Shown: positions 28,315 to 37,360, numbered from the stretch's first letter. The stretch is 64,000 bases of DNA from Leucobacter musarum subsp. musarum (GCF_001273845.1 NZ_JHBW01000067.1:88871-152870); one strand, 5' to 3'. Notes: generated from the sequence alone by a model not told the origin. Made by a program: numbers and translations.

Positions 28315-29007
28315 CTACAGCGAGACGAAAATGTGGGCGGCGACCTCGGTTGGCAGGTCGATCGCCTCACTCGAACCTTCAACCTCGATGTGGACGACGT
28401 CCGCAGTACGAGTGAAGGAAGCTTTGTTGCCGGGCAGCACACCGGCACCCGCGAGCTGCTCCAGCAGCTCGGGGTCGGTCTGCAGGGGCTCGGCGAGCCG
28501 CTTGATGCGCGCAGTGGTGGGCTGGTCGGGGTCGATGAGCACGTCATTCAGCCCGGTGACTCCGGTCTGGAACGATCCGGCGCGCACCGCGCCGAGCTCT
28601 TCGAGACCCGGAATCGGGTTACCGTATGGCGACTCCGTCGGGTTGCCGAGAATGCCGAGCAGCTTGCGTTCGACCTGCTCGCTCATCACGTGCTCCCAGC
28701 GGCAGGCCTCTTCGTGGACGTACGCCCACTCGAGCCCGATGACATCGGCAAGCAGCCGCTCCGCGAGCCGGTGCTTGCGCATTACGTGCGTCGCCTTGCT
28801 GCGGCCAGGAACCGTCAACTCGAGTCGGCGGTCATCGGTGACGACGACGAGCCCGTCGCGTTCCATGCGGCCGACGGTCTGCGACACGGTCGGACCCGAG
28901 TGGCCGAGGCGCTCCGAAATGCGCGCGCGCAGCGGAACGATGCCTTCTTCCTCAAGCTCCAGAATGGTGCGGAGGTACATCTCGGTGGTGTCGATCAGGT
29001 CCGTCAT
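28315..29007 (-). CDS. dtxR: DtxR/IdeR-type iron-dependent repressor
   Basis: A 230-residue metalloregulator with the full DtxR architecture: winged HTH (residues 1-70, RISERLGHSGPTVSQTVGRM), dimerisation/metal domain (70-140) and a C-terminal SH3-like domain. All metal ligands known from Corynebacterium diphtheriae DtxR are present at identical numbering: Met10, His79, Glu83, His98, Cys102, Glu105, His106. It should repress iron-uptake genes when Fe(II) is abundant; the box at 9161-9179 is a likely target. AAAGGA precedes ATG 29007, and TAAGCT (29038-29033, minus strand) is a plausible -10. Confidence 0.95.
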   Translation of the reverse strand: MTDLIDTTEMYLRTILELEEEGIVPLRARISERLGHSGPTVSQTVGRMERDGLVVVTDDRRLELTVPGRSKATHVMRKHRLAERLLADVIGLEWAYVHEEACRWEHVMSEQVERKLLGILGNPTESPYGNPIPGLEELGAVRAGSFQTGVTGLNDVLIDPDQPTTARIKRLAEPLQTDPELLEQLAGAGVLPGNKASFTRTADVVHIEVEGSSEAIDLPTEVAAHIFVSL

Positions 29008-29095
29008 CGCCGTCCTTTCGGGTCCGGCGTCCAGCTTAGGGCATCCTGACCTGGCGGCGCATGCCCGGTCCGGTGCCGTCGCTAGAATTACGCGT

Positions 29096-30214
29096 ATGGC
29101 TGACATTACGATCCCTGCTGAATTGCTGCCCGCCGACGGACGGTTCGGCTGCGGCCCGTCGAAGGTGCGTGACGAGCAGATCTCCTTCCTCGGCTCGCTG
29201 CAGCCGGGCGTGCTCGGCACGTCGCACCGCCAGGCGCCGGTGAAGAACCTGGTCGGCAGCGTGCGCTCGGGCCTCACCGAGCTCTTCCGCGCTCCCGAGG
29301 GCTACGAGATTCTGCTCGCCAACGGCGGCGCGACGACGTTCTGGGACTCGGCCGTGCACTCGCTCATCGAGCGTCGCAGCCAGCACCTCACGTTCGGCGA
29401 GTTCGGTGCGAAATTTGCGAAGGCGGCGGCTGCTGCGCCGTTCCTGGAACAGCCCGACGTGCGCTCCGCTGATGCGGGCTCGCGGTCGGAATCGTCCGTG
29501 GTCGAGGGCGTCGACGTGTACGCCTACCCCCACAACGAGACGTCAACGGGCGTCATGGCCCCGGTTCGCCGCGTCGCCGGTGATGCCGGATCGCTCACGG
29601 TCGTCGACGCGACCAGTGGTGCGGGCGGTATCGACTTCGATGCATCCGAGGTCGACGTCTACTACTTCTCGCCGCAGAAGAACTTCGCCTCCGACGGCGG
29701 GTTGTGGTTCGCCCTGGTCTCCCCCGCCGCCATCGAGCGCATCGAACGCGTCACCGGGTCTGGTCGCTACATTCCCGAGACGCTGAACCTTGCCGGCGCC
29801 ATCGAGAACTCTCGGAAGGACCAGACGCTCAACACTCCGGCGCTCGCAACCCTCGGACTCATGGACGAGCAGGTGCGCTGGATGAACGCGCAGGGCGGTC
29901 TCTCCTGGGCTGCGGCCCGCACTGCCGAGTCCTCCGCCGTGCTCTACGACTGGGCAGAGCGCACTTCGGTCGCCACCCCGTTCGTCACGAACCCCGATCA
30001 TCGGTCGCAGGTCGTCGTCACGATCGACTTCGACGAGTCGGTCGACGCGGCAGCGATTTCTTCGGCGCTGCGCGCCAATGGCATCGTCGACACCGAGCCA
30101 TACCGCAAGCTGGGTCGCAATCAGTTGCGCGTCGCGACATTCACCGCCATCGATCCCGATGATGTGCGAGCGCTGACTGCTTCGATCGATTACGTGCTCG
30201 AGCGTCTGAGCTAG
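29096..30214 (+). CDS. serC: Phosphoserine aminotransferase
   Basis: A 372-residue class V aminotransferase converting 3-phosphohydroxypyruvate to phosphoserine in serine synthesis (pyridoxal phosphate cofactor). The actinobacterial SerC pattern is clear: DGRFGCGPSKVR, LGTSHRQAPVKNLVG, ILLANGGATTFWD, and the PLP-lysine motif FSPQKNFASDGG with Lys195. The open frame extends upstream over dtxR in antisense; ATG 29096 is supported by TAGAAT (29083-29088) 7 nt before it. It is divergent from dtxR and followed by a long terminator hairpin. Confidence 0.96.
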   Translation: MADITIPAELLPADGRFGCGPSKVRDEQISFLGSLQPGVLGTSHRQAPVKNLVGSVRSGLTELFRAPEGYEILLANGGATTFWDSAVHSLIERRSQHLTFGEFGAKFAKAAAAAPFLEQPDVRSADAGSRSESSVVEGVDVYAYPHNETSTGVMAPVRRVAGDAGSLTVVDATSGAGGIDFDASEVDVYYFSPQKNFASDGGLWFALVSPAAIERIERVTGSGRYIPETLNLAGAIENSRKDQTLNTPALATLGLMDEQVRWMNAQGGLSWAAARTAESSAVLYDWAERTSVATPFVTNPDHRSQVVVTIDFDESVDAAAISSALRANGIVDTEPYRKLGRNQLRVATFTAIDPDDVRALTASIDYVLERLS

Positions 30215-30229
30215 CCGACCGCAACGCAC

Positions 30230-30287
30230 CGACGACGGGCCGGGTGAACGGGGTTCTCAGAACCACCGTTCACCCGGCCCGTCGTCG
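30230..30287. terminator. 22-bp bidirectional terminator between serC and the sortase gene
   Basis: A perfect 22-bp inverted repeat occupies 30230-30251 and 30266-30287, beginning CGACGACGGGCCGGG. The loop itself contains a small GGTT/AACC dyad. It serves the convergent serC and sortase transcripts. Confidence 0.8.
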
Positions 30288-30306
30288 TTGAGCCGCCGAG
30301 CCCGGC

Positions 30307-31365
30307 TTACAAGGGGGGTGTTCCAGGCTCGGCGGGGCGCGGGTGTCCATCGCTGCGGGGTAAGGGGTATGCAGACGATGGAGCACCCGCTGGGGGCGGA
30401 GCAGCCGACAGAGGAAGGCCGTCAGCCGCTCCGGTCTGGGTTCGGGGGCCCGACTGGACCTCCGAGGTATGAATGCCCGAGCGGTATACGTAGGCGCCGA
30501 GCAGTATGATCGTCGCCGCGAGCCCGACAGCCCACCACGGGAACCCCGGCTGATCGGATGCTGATCCGGCACGATCGAGATCGGCCTGCGGAGTCGGCGT
30601 CACTCGCTCTGCGGTCACGAGGATGCGATGGGTGTTGATGCCCAGCGGGGTGCACGTCACCAGGGTGACGAGATCCTTGCCGTATTCAGGAAAGAGTGAT
30701 GCCGTGTCTTCGGGTTCGACGACCTCCGTGGTCGTCACCCGGTACGTGAGTACCTGTCCGAAGACCTCGATCGTGAAGGTGTCGCCGACCGCGAGACGAT
30801 CGAGGTGCGTGAACAGCTCGGACGACGCCAGCCCGCGGTGCGCGGTCAGCACGGAGTGCTGCGACTCGCCACCGATCGGGAGTGACGTGCCCTCCAGATG
30901 CCCCACGCCCTTCGCGAGCGTCGCGTCGTCGGTGCCGTGGTAGATCGGCAGGTCGACATTGATCTTCGGAATGCGCAGGCGCCCCATGGCTCCGTCGGCG
31001 TCGGCGCGCAGCAAATCGGCGTAATCGCCGTTGCCGCTCGCGACGCCGGTGCCCTGTGGCACCCGCGCGTTCTCCGCGAGCAGAGCCCCACCGACGAGGT
31101 CGTCGTTGTAGGCCTGTGCTCGCGCAAGCTCGTTGGAGAGCTGCGTCGGGGTCTCCTGCTGCTCTGCACCGCCGACCGAGGCGATGACGCGAGCCTGCTC
31201 CAGCTGAGACAACCAATTGGCCACGCTCGGGTACATGAAGATCAGCACGCCGATGAGTGCCAGCACCGAGATCACCATCGCGAGGCGAGGGAACCGCCAG
31301 GTGCGTCGAACCGATGCGTGTGCGTGGCGCGGTGCGCTCGGACGCGGTGCGGTCGTGATGCTCAT
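30307..31365 (-). CDS. Class C sortase (pilus polymerase)
   Basis: A 352-residue membrane-bound transpeptidase. Residues 28-46 form an N-terminal anchor helix and ~270-285 a second helix, as in pilus-specific sortases. The catalytic residues are His176 (LTAHRGL), Cys238 (TLVTCTPLG) and Arg247 (THRILV). GRLRIPKINVDLPIYHG precedes the barrel. No DPW/DPF lid motif is obvious near residues 95-115. A proline-rich tail follows the last helix. GGAGG lies before ATG 31365. It is downstream of the pilin gene and would polymerise it through the pilin-motif lysine. Confidence 0.93.
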   Translation of the reverse strand: MSITTAPRPSAPRHAHASVRRTWRFPRLAMVISVLALIGVLIFMYPSVANWLSQLEQARVIASVGGAEQQETPTQLSNELARAQAYNDDLVGGALLAENARVPQGTGVASGNGDYADLLRADADGAMGRLRIPKINVDLPIYHGTDDATLAKGVGHLEGTSLPIGGESQHSVLTAHRGLASSELFTHLDRLAVGDTFTIEVFGQVLTYRVTTTEVVEPEDTASLFPEYGKDLVTLVTCTPLGINTHRILVTAERVTPTPQADLDRAGSASDQPGFPWWAVGLAATIILLGAYVYRSGIHTSEVQSGPRTQTGAADGLPLSAAPPPAGAPSSAYPLPRSDGHPRPAEPGTPPL

Positions 31366-31429
31366 GGGATCCTCCCCTCTCGAGATTCGATGCGGTGCTG
31401 GGTGTGCTTCAGGAGTGATGGCCGGGATC

Positions 31430-31453
31430 GGGGGCGGCTGGTGGGCCGCCCCC
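31430..31453 (-). terminator. Intercistronic hairpin between pilin and sortase genes
   Basis: A perfect 9-bp stem GGGGGCGGC/GCCGCCCCC with a 6-nt loop, 20 bp after the pilin stop. There is no T tract, so it is likelier to attenuate or protect the upstream mRNA, allowing more pilin than sortase, than to stop transcription fully. Confidence 0.5.
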
Positions 31454-31473
31454 GTTCCGTGGCCGGATCGCGG

Positions 31474-32967
31474 TTAGTTCGCGGCCCGCTGCTTGCGGCG
31501 CGATGCGGCGAGCGCTGCGCCACCAGCCATCGCCACGAGTGCGATGCCTCCGGCCATGAAGATCATGGTTCCGGTCGAGCCGGTGAGCGGCAGGTTCGGC
31601 ACCGACTGCTGGGTGTTCTTGATGGTGACGGGGGTGACGGAGGTGATCGCATCGGCGGTCACAGTGATCTTGGTCCAGACCGTGCTGTCCGTAGGAAGCA
31701 CGTAGCCCGCGGGCGCCTTGGTCTCCTTGACCCAGTAGTCCTTCGAGACCGTAGCGTCGTTGCCGACCCAGAGACCGTCGATGGTGATTTCACCGGCGTC
31801 GTTCGTGGTGAGGGTGCCGACCGAGGTCACCTTCGAGGCGTCGGTGTTCGAGGTGTGCAGCGTGAACTCCGCGCCCTTCAGGGTCTGCGCGGGGGTCTTC
31901 GCCGAGGTCTTCACGATCTTGAGCCCGCCCCAGTTGGTCTGCGGCTTGTTGGTCTCGCGGACCGAGTCGTTGGTGTTGACGAACGCCTGGTTCAGGATCT
32001 TGCCGTCGCCGAGCGAGTTGACCTTGGTGGAGTAGTCGACCGTGACCGTCTTTGTGCTGTCGAGCTTGAGCAGCCCGGCGGGGGTGAAGGTGACGATGAC
32101 GTTGGCGCCGTTCGCTGCGGGCAGCGTGGTGGGGCTGAGCGTGTAGTCGGTGTCGCGCACCAGCGCCGTACCGTTCAGCTTCACGTCGACGGCGGTGAGA
32201 CCGAGGCGCGAATCGAGCTGATCGGTGATGACGAACTTGCGGTAGGTGTCGCCTGCGCCGAGGGCGGGCACTGCGGTCGAGACCGTCCACTTGACCGTGG
32301 AGCCGAGCTTCACATCGTCAGGAGCCGAAACCGTCTTGGTTGGTACCGTCGTGTTCAGCTTGTTCTTCGGGTAGACGTTCACGTCGTAGATCCACGTGCT
32401 GTCGGTCGAACTCGGGAACGGCACTGACACCAGGAACGGCTGCGCCGGCGAGACGACCGGGTTCGTGCCGGGGCTGGTCTCGGTGACGAGGTACAGGCCG
32501 TAGGGCAGGTTGCTCGCAGTCGCGAGTCCGCCGCCTGCGGTCGTCACCGTGGGGGTGCTGGCGGCCACAACGCTGTAACCGGCCTTTGCCGCACTGCCGG
32601 TCACGTCAGCCGGGGTGAGCGAGTTTCCGCTGACCTTCGTCTGATCCCAACCGGTCGAGGTCGTGAGATCGATCGGAGTACCGTTGAATGCCACCCGGTC
32701 GATCTTGAACGTGACGCCGTCGAGCCCGGCGCCGAGCGCGGAGATCGCTGACGGGGAGTTGATGACCTTGCCGTCGCCGGCGACGCCCGGGTCACCGGCG
32801 TGCTTGTGGATCGTGAGCGAGCCCACGGTGCCGGTGATGTTCGACGTGCTCGGGTCCGCGGCCTGGGCCGCAGAGCCGACACCAACGGTTGCGAGCAGCG
32901 CCAGAGCGGCGGCGCCGGCGATGGCGATCGCCCGGCGGGCGATCCCTTCGCGATTCTTGCGAGTCAT
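31474..32967 (-). CDS. LPXTG backbone pilin (SpaA/SpaH type)
   Basis: A 497-residue surface protein. A signal peptide ends near QAA (residue 37). The pilin motif WIYDVNVYPKN (residues 192-202) contains the polymerising Lys201. An isopeptide D2-like domain follows, and a C-terminal Cna-B-like domain carries the E-box YWVKETKAPAGY (411-422). The sorting signal is LPLTG at 459-463 with a hydrophobic helix and basic tail. These features identify it as the major shaft subunit. ATG 32967 has GAGAGG upstream; a start 30 nt earlier is less likely. The pilus sortase is encoded next. Confidence 0.95.
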   Translation of the reverse strand: MTRKNREGIARRAIAIAGAAALALLATVGVGSAAQAADPSTSNITGTVGSLTIHKHAGDPGVAGDGKVINSPSAISALGAGLDGVTFKIDRVAFNGTPIDLTTSTGWDQTKVSGNSLTPADVTGSAAKAGYSVVAASTPTVTTAGGGLATASNLPYGLYLVTETSPGTNPVVSPAQPFLVSVPFPSSTDSTWIYDVNVYPKNKLNTTVPTKTVSAPDDVKLGSTVKWTVSTAVPALGAGDTYRKFVITDQLDSRLGLTAVDVKLNGTALVRDTDYTLSPTTLPAANGANVIVTFTPAGLLKLDSTKTVTVDYSTKVNSLGDGKILNQAFVNTNDSVRETNKPQTNWGGLKIVKTSAKTPAQTLKGAEFTLHTSNTDASKVTSVGTLTTNDAGEITIDGLWVGNDATVSKDYWVKETKAPAGYVLPTDSTVWTKITVTADAITSVTPVTIKNTQQSVPNLPLTGSTGTMIFMAGGIALVAMAGGAALAASRRKQRAAN

Positions 32968-33036
32968 GATGATTTCCTCTCTATGGGCCGTGAGCACACG
33001 GACCCGGGTATGGGTGTTCTGAAAAGCGTGGATAGG

Positions 33037-36000
33037 TCATTGGGTGCGTGCGCGGCGGATGCCTCGCGCGACCAGGCCGGTGATCACGGCGAGCGCTGCG
33101 ACGCCGAGTCCGCCGAGGGTGAATGCATCGGCGCCGAGGCCACCGGTGAGGGGAACGACGACCGCGGACTGCTGCTTGTTCGTCTGCGCGCCCTTATCGA
33201 TCACGGTGCCGGCGTTGCTCGCATCAACCGTGAAGGTGAACTGCGCCCCGATGACGTACCCCGGAGGGGCTTTCGTCTCGGTCACCGTGTACGTGCCCCA
33301 GTTCAGGTTGCCGAGTGCGAAGCGGCCTGCGGCTGCGTCGGTATCGGGTCCGGTGCAGGGTGTGGCAGTGCAATCGGTGATCGCGGTGCCCGAAGCGCCC
33401 ATGCCGGGGCCGGTGATCTTCCACTCGGAACCGTTCAGCAGTGCACCGCCCGCCTGCGCGGTCTTCGACCACTTCACCGCCCCCGGCCGGTCACTGTTGG
33501 TGATCGTGCAGGTGACGTCGGCCGCGTTCGCGATCTGCACGACGCCTGCGGCAGACACCGTGAGCGCCGTCTGCCCGTTCGTGCAGGTCCAGGCGCTGGC
33601 CGTGTACCCGCCAGGGCCGGTCTCGGTCAGCGTGTAGCTGCCCGCAGTAACGGGTGCCGAGGTGACCGCAGCCTGCGTGGTCTTGCCCGAGATCGTGGTG
33701 GGGCCGGTCGCCGTGAGGGTCCAATCCGAGACGACGCTGGTGCCGCCACGGGTGTTGTCCATCTTCTTGACCAGCGTGAGCTTCGGGGCCTTCAGTCGAT
33801 TCACGTAGGTGCAGTCGACGCGGTCTCCGGGAACGACGCCCGCGATCTGCGTGGCATTGGGGCCGGTCAGTGCGGTTGTGGCCGTCGTGCCATCGAGGTG
33901 CGTCACGAGGCAGCTTCCGCTTTGGAACTCGTAGTCGCCGCCGTTCTGCTCGTTCACCGCAATGGTGGCCGACTGCGCCTTGGCGCCGAAGGTGTACGAC
34001 CATGAGGCGTCGCCCGAGGTGCTGGTGGTCTGCGTGACCGCGTTCGTGCTCGCGACCAGAGTCGAACCGCTGGCGGGTGTGGCCGTTGCCCCCACCGTCC
34101 AGCCGGAGCGCGGCGTCGGGTTCTGCCCGTTCACGTCGGTCACATCCTTGTGGATCGTGACCTGGGCGACGAGAGGCGCGTTGAAGAATCGGCACTCCAC
34201 CGCCTGCCCGCCGGCGGGAATCGTGATCTTGCCGGTCGTCGCGGTGCCCTGCGTGGTCTGCACACCGTCGACGAGGCAGCGGTAGCTCGAGGCGTACTGC
34301 GACAGGTCGGTGCCGCCGGCGGCGGTTTCCGTGAAGGTGAGTTCGACTCCGCGTACGGTCGGGATTGGCCCGACGCGCTGGCCCTGCAGGCCCGAGGCGG
34401 TACCGGTCGTCGTCGCCGTGCCGATGACCTGCGACCCCTGCGTCAGGGTGAGCGCGAACTGGTCGGTCGACTTCACACGCTGACCATCGATGAACTTCTC
34501 AAGCGTGATGGTGGGAGGCGACGAGCAGCTCGCGAGGTCGGTGCTACTGAGCCCTGTCGTCGCGGCCACTGCCATGTTCGACCAGCCGGGCATGTTGTAC
34601 GAACGCATTTCGTTCGAAGAGCCGAGATAGCCCTTTCCTGAAGCGTCGAAGGCGACGCCGTTGACGCTATCCATGGTGGTGCGGCTCGCCGAGACCGCCG
34701 CAGAGATGGTGCCGCCATTCGCCGCGGCGAGGTTTGCTGCCGTCACACTGTAGATCGTGGTCGTGTTGTTTTCGCCGCGCACGACGAAGAGGTTGCCGGC
34801 CGCATCGAAAGCGATGTCGCCGTTCGCCGCAGATCCAGAGTTGATCGCAATCGTGCCCTTGAACGAGATGGGCGTCGACGCAGCGGGGTTGTACTCGTAC
34901 AGGCGGAAGTTGCCGCCGTCGGTGAATCCGCCGAAGTAGTAGCGTCCGTTGCTGAGACTGACGGCACCGGCGACCAGGTTCGTCGACGTGTTGCCCGAGT
35001 TCGCACCGGTCGAGCTCCAGGTGCCCGTTGCCGTGTTGAACACGTACACGGTGCCGTTCTGGTCAGTACCACCGCTGGCGCTGCGCATGATCGCGTACGC
35101 CGAGGTGCCACCGCTGCTGATGCCGAGGCCATTGAAGTTCGAGACGTTGGATGCCGGCGAGCCGAACGAGGTCACTGTGCCGTTCGGGGCGATCTGCTGC
35201 ATCTGGCCACCCGCGGTAACCGCGTAGACGTATCCTGCGGTGCAGACCGGCTGCACTGCAGCGGCGGCTGCGGTAACGAGCGACTGCGCGGTTGCCCGAG
35301 CCTTGGTGCGCGGTGTCGGCGTCGTGACCGATTTGGGCGTTGCGACGATCGCGACCTGCGTCGCCACTGCGTCGGCATTCGCCTCGGTAGCGATCTCCGT
35401 CCACGACGCCGCATCGCCGCTCTGGAACCCGGCGGCAACCTGACTCGGGCGCACGCGGAACGTCCGGTCGGCGGCGACGTCGACGACCGCACTGGCGTCG
35501 GCGTCGGAAGCGAGCTGCTTCACGAGGAACGCACCGGGCGTCGGATCGAGATCGGCTCCGACGTAGTCGCTCTGACCGGTGTTGTCGACTACGGTGCCCT
35601 GCACCGCTGAGGCCCACTCAGCCGTGCCGTCGGCAACCACCTGGGAATCGCGTGCGCCGACCACCGTAAAGGCGGTCGGGGAGACAGCCGCCCCGGTCGC
35701 GTCGACCGCAGTCCACCGGAGGAACGGTGCCGCGAGCGGATCCGCCGCGGGCGTCTCGACCACGGGGGCCTCGGGCGCGGGCGCTTCGGTGGAAGGCGTC
35801 TCGGTGATGGGGGCCGGATCGACCGCTGTGTCGGCCGCCTCGGCAGTCTCGGGCGCGACAACATCAGTTGCTGCATCGTTGGGTGCTTCGGCGGTGGGTG
35901 CCGCGGTGGTGTCCGGAGTCGACGTCGTCGGTTCCTGAGACTGCGTGACCTGATGACCGTCGTTGGCCGCGGATTCGGCGAGCGCGGGTGACGCGCCGAC

Positions 36001-36123
36001 CAGTGCGATTGCGCACGCTGCCAGCGTGGCGACGCCCGTGACGGCCCGGCGCTCCCACCGAACGAAGGCGTGCCGGGATGCCTGGCCGTGCCGTCCCCGC
36101 TTCGGGCGGTTGAGCTGCTGCAT
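33037..36123 (-). CDS. Large LPXTG-like surface protein, probable pilus tip adhesin
   Basis: A 1028-residue exported protein. The signal peptide ends near ALA (residue ~49). A Pro/Thr/Glu/Ala-rich linker follows (~55-130), then an N-terminal head domain. Residues ~280-520 contain repeats with AYAIMRSASGG, GRYYFGGFTDGGNFRLYEY and GDIAFDAAGNLFVVRGENN, reminiscent of a beta-propeller. Downstream are several prealbumin/SpaA-like modules with paired cysteines. An E-box TYTVTETKAPPGYVIG precedes the sorting signal VPLTG (990-994), a hydrophobic helix and RRARTQ. First position in the locus and large size fit a tip adhesin. The target is unknown. Confidence 0.88.
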   Translation of the reverse strand: MQQLNRPKRGRHGQASRHAFVRWERRAVTGVATLAACAIALVGASPALAESAANDGHQVTQSQEPTTSTPDTTAAPTAEAPNDAATDVVAPETAEAADTAVDPAPITETPSTEAPAPEAPVVETPAADPLAAPFLRWTAVDATGAAVSPTAFTVVGARDSQVVADGTAEWASAVQGTVVDNTGQSDYVGADLDPTPGAFLVKQLASDADASAVVDVAADRTFRVRPSQVAAGFQSGDAASWTEIATEANADAVATQVAIVATPKSVTTPTPRTKARATAQSLVTAAAAAVQPVCTAGYVYAVTAGGQMQQIAPNGTVTSFGSPASNVSNFNGLGISSGGTSAYAIMRSASGGTDQNGTVYVFNTATGTWSSTGANSGNTSTNLVAGAVSLSNGRYYFGGFTDGGNFRLYEYNPAASTPISFKGTIAINSGSAANGDIAFDAAGNLFVVRGENNTTTIYSVTAANLAAANGGTISAAVSASRTTMDSVNGVAFDASGKGYLGSSNEMRSYNMPGWSNMAVAATTGLSSTDLASCSSPPTITLEKFIDGQRVKSTDQFALTLTQGSQVIGTATTTGTASGLQGQRVGPIPTVRGVELTFTETAAGGTDLSQYASSYRCLVDGVQTTQGTATTGKITIPAGGQAVECRFFNAPLVAQVTIHKDVTDVNGQNPTPRSGWTVGATATPASGSTLVASTNAVTQTTSTSGDASWSYTFGAKAQSATIAVNEQNGGDYEFQSGSCLVTHLDGTTATTALTGPNATQIAGVVPGDRVDCTYVNRLKAPKLTLVKKMDNTRGGTSVVSDWTLTATGPTTISGKTTQAAVTSAPVTAGSYTLTETGPGGYTASAWTCTNGQTALTVSAAGVVQIANAADVTCTITNSDRPGAVKWSKTAQAGGALLNGSEWKITGPGMGASGTAITDCTATPCTGPDTDAAAGRFALGNLNWGTYTVTETKAPPGYVIGAQFTFTVDASNAGTVIDKGAQTNKQQSAVVVPLTGGLGADAFTLGGLGVAALAVITGLVARGIRRARTQ

Positions 36124-36277
36124 GATGACCCCGTTTCGATTGCTTCACAGGGATGCATCACGCTTCTACCGCAACGCTGGCTACCCCTCGCGATAACGGT
36201 AGATTTTTCGCTCTTCCAGGGGATCCGTAAGAATTACGCAACTTTTCAGAGGGCGCACAAATGCCTGATCAAACACA

Positions 36278-36315
36278 AAAATCCCCTGCACCGCATGAGC
36301 GGTACAGGGGATTTT
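36278..36315. terminator. Bidirectional terminator downstream of the DUF3027 gene
   Basis: AAAATCCCCTG (36278-36288) pairs with CAGGGGATTTT (36305-36315), with an inner CCGC/GCGG stem. The minus strand continues with TTTTTGTGTTTG and the plus strand with TTTT, so it works as an intrinsic terminator for the cold-shock/DUF3027 transcript. The 154 bp between it and the pilus gene start (36123) are AT-rich and hold no gene; they should contain the pilus promoter, but no clear -35/-10 pair was found. Confidence 0.85.
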
Positions 36316-36355
36316 CGTGCCTGATCGAGGCACCCAAGGGCGTGTTCACCCAGCA

Positions 36356-36967
36356 TCAGCGGCGGTGGGTGTCACCGCCTTCAGCGTCATCGTCGTCAGC
36401 GTCATCACCGTCGGTGTCATCGTCGTCATCATCAACGTCGTCGGTGTCGCCGGCGAAGAGCTCGGTGTCGTCAGCGTCGTCGGCGAGCCCTTCATCGTCG
36501 TCCTCGTCGTCATCGAGGTCGACGTCACTCGCCGCGTCGGCATCAAGCTCGAGCTCGTCGTCCAGATCATCCTCGTCAGCATCGAACTCGTCGTCGAGGT
36601 CGTCGTTATCGTGCTCATCACCCTCGTCGCCGCCTGATTGGCGCGACTGGGCATCGCGATACTGCGCGAGCCGTTCCGACCACGGCACCCACTCGGGTGC
36701 AATCACTGCACCCTCGCCCGGCAGCAGTTCGACTTCAAGCACGGTGATTGGGGCCTCTTCACTGGTGCGGGTCAGCGTGGCGGCCCAGCGCCACCCGGGA
36801 TACCCGGGCAGTCGGCACTCGAAGAACTGCGTGAGCACGTGTTCGCCTTCGACGACATACCCGTCGTGGCTGCCGATCGAGTCGGCCGGAGTAATCTCGA
36901 GCAGTGCTGAGCGCGCCTGTTCCGTCGCCGCGAGCAGCACCGAGTCCGGGGTCAGGGCCTCAGACAT
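36356..36967 (-). CDS. DUF3027 protein with a long acidic tail
   Basis: A 203-residue protein. The N-terminal ~105 residues match actinobacterial DUF3027: HVLTQFFECRLPGYPGWRWAATLTR and GAVIAPEWVPWSERL. From residue ~112 to the end it is almost pure Asp/Glu with few other residues, surely disordered and strongly negative. ATG 36967 overlaps the cold-shock gene stop; ATG 36976 three codons upstream is also possible. The pairing with a cold-shock gene is conserved in actinobacteria. Function is unknown. The acidic tail might mimic nucleic acid or bind basic proteins; that is inference. Confidence 0.85.
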   Translation of the reverse strand: MSEALTPDSVLLAATEQARSALLEITPADSIGSHDGYVVEGEHVLTQFFECRLPGYPGWRWAATLTRTSEEAPITVLEVELLPGEGAVIAPEWVPWSERLAQYRDAQSRQSGGDEGDEHDNDDLDDEFDADEDDLDDELELDADAASDVDLDDDEDDDEGLADDADDTELFAGDTDDVDDDDDDTDGDDADDDDAEGGDTHRR

Positions 36968-37337
36968 CGAAATCATCCGCTACTCGACGCAGCATGGTCG
37001 CCACCGTGCGCGACTGCGAGCGCTCCGGGTATTGCCCGTTCTTGAGGCGCCCTCCGAGGCCGTCCAGCAGCTTGACCAAGTCCTCGATGATCACTGACAT
37101 CTCATCGGCCGACTTGCGGCTGCGCTTCACCATGCGCGGCGTATCGATCACGCGCACCGACAGCGCCTGCGGGCCGCGGCGCCCATCGGCGACGCTGTAC
37201 TCGAGACGCGTTCCGGCCTGCACCTCGGCGTCCGCGGGCAGCACCGAGGCGTGCAAGTACACCTGCGACCCGTCATCGCCCTGGATGAACCCGAAGCCCT
37301 TGTCTTCGTCATAGAACCTGACCTTGCCGTTCGGCAT
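36960..37337 (-). CDS. Cold-shock domain protein
   Basis: A 125-residue protein. The N-terminal cold-shock domain has both RNA-binding motifs: KGFGFI (13-18) and VYLHA (26-30). The C-terminal half (~65-125) is an actinobacterial extension with basic and amphipathic helices (KRSRKSADEMSVIIEDLVKLL). It should bind single-stranded RNA or DNA as a chaperone. GAGAGGGA precedes ATG 37337. The leader of about 77 nt can form an extended hairpin, as is common for cold-shock mRNAs. It overlaps the DUF3027 gene. Confidence 0.93.
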   Translation of the reverse strand: MPNGKVRFYDEDKGFGFIQGDDGSQVYLHASVLPADAEVQAGTRLEYSVADGRRGPQALSVRVIDTPRMVKRSRKSADEMSVIIEDLVKLLDGLGGRLKNGQYPERSQSRTVATMLRRVADDFDV

Positions 37338-37360
37338 GCCTCGTCCCTCTCCGTTTCGAT

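Noticed and set aside
36317..36637. A hydrophobic plus-strand ORF rich in valine
   Set aside because: It is the antisense of the Asp/Glu-rich tail of the DUF3027 gene (GAC/GAT codons read as GTC/ATC).
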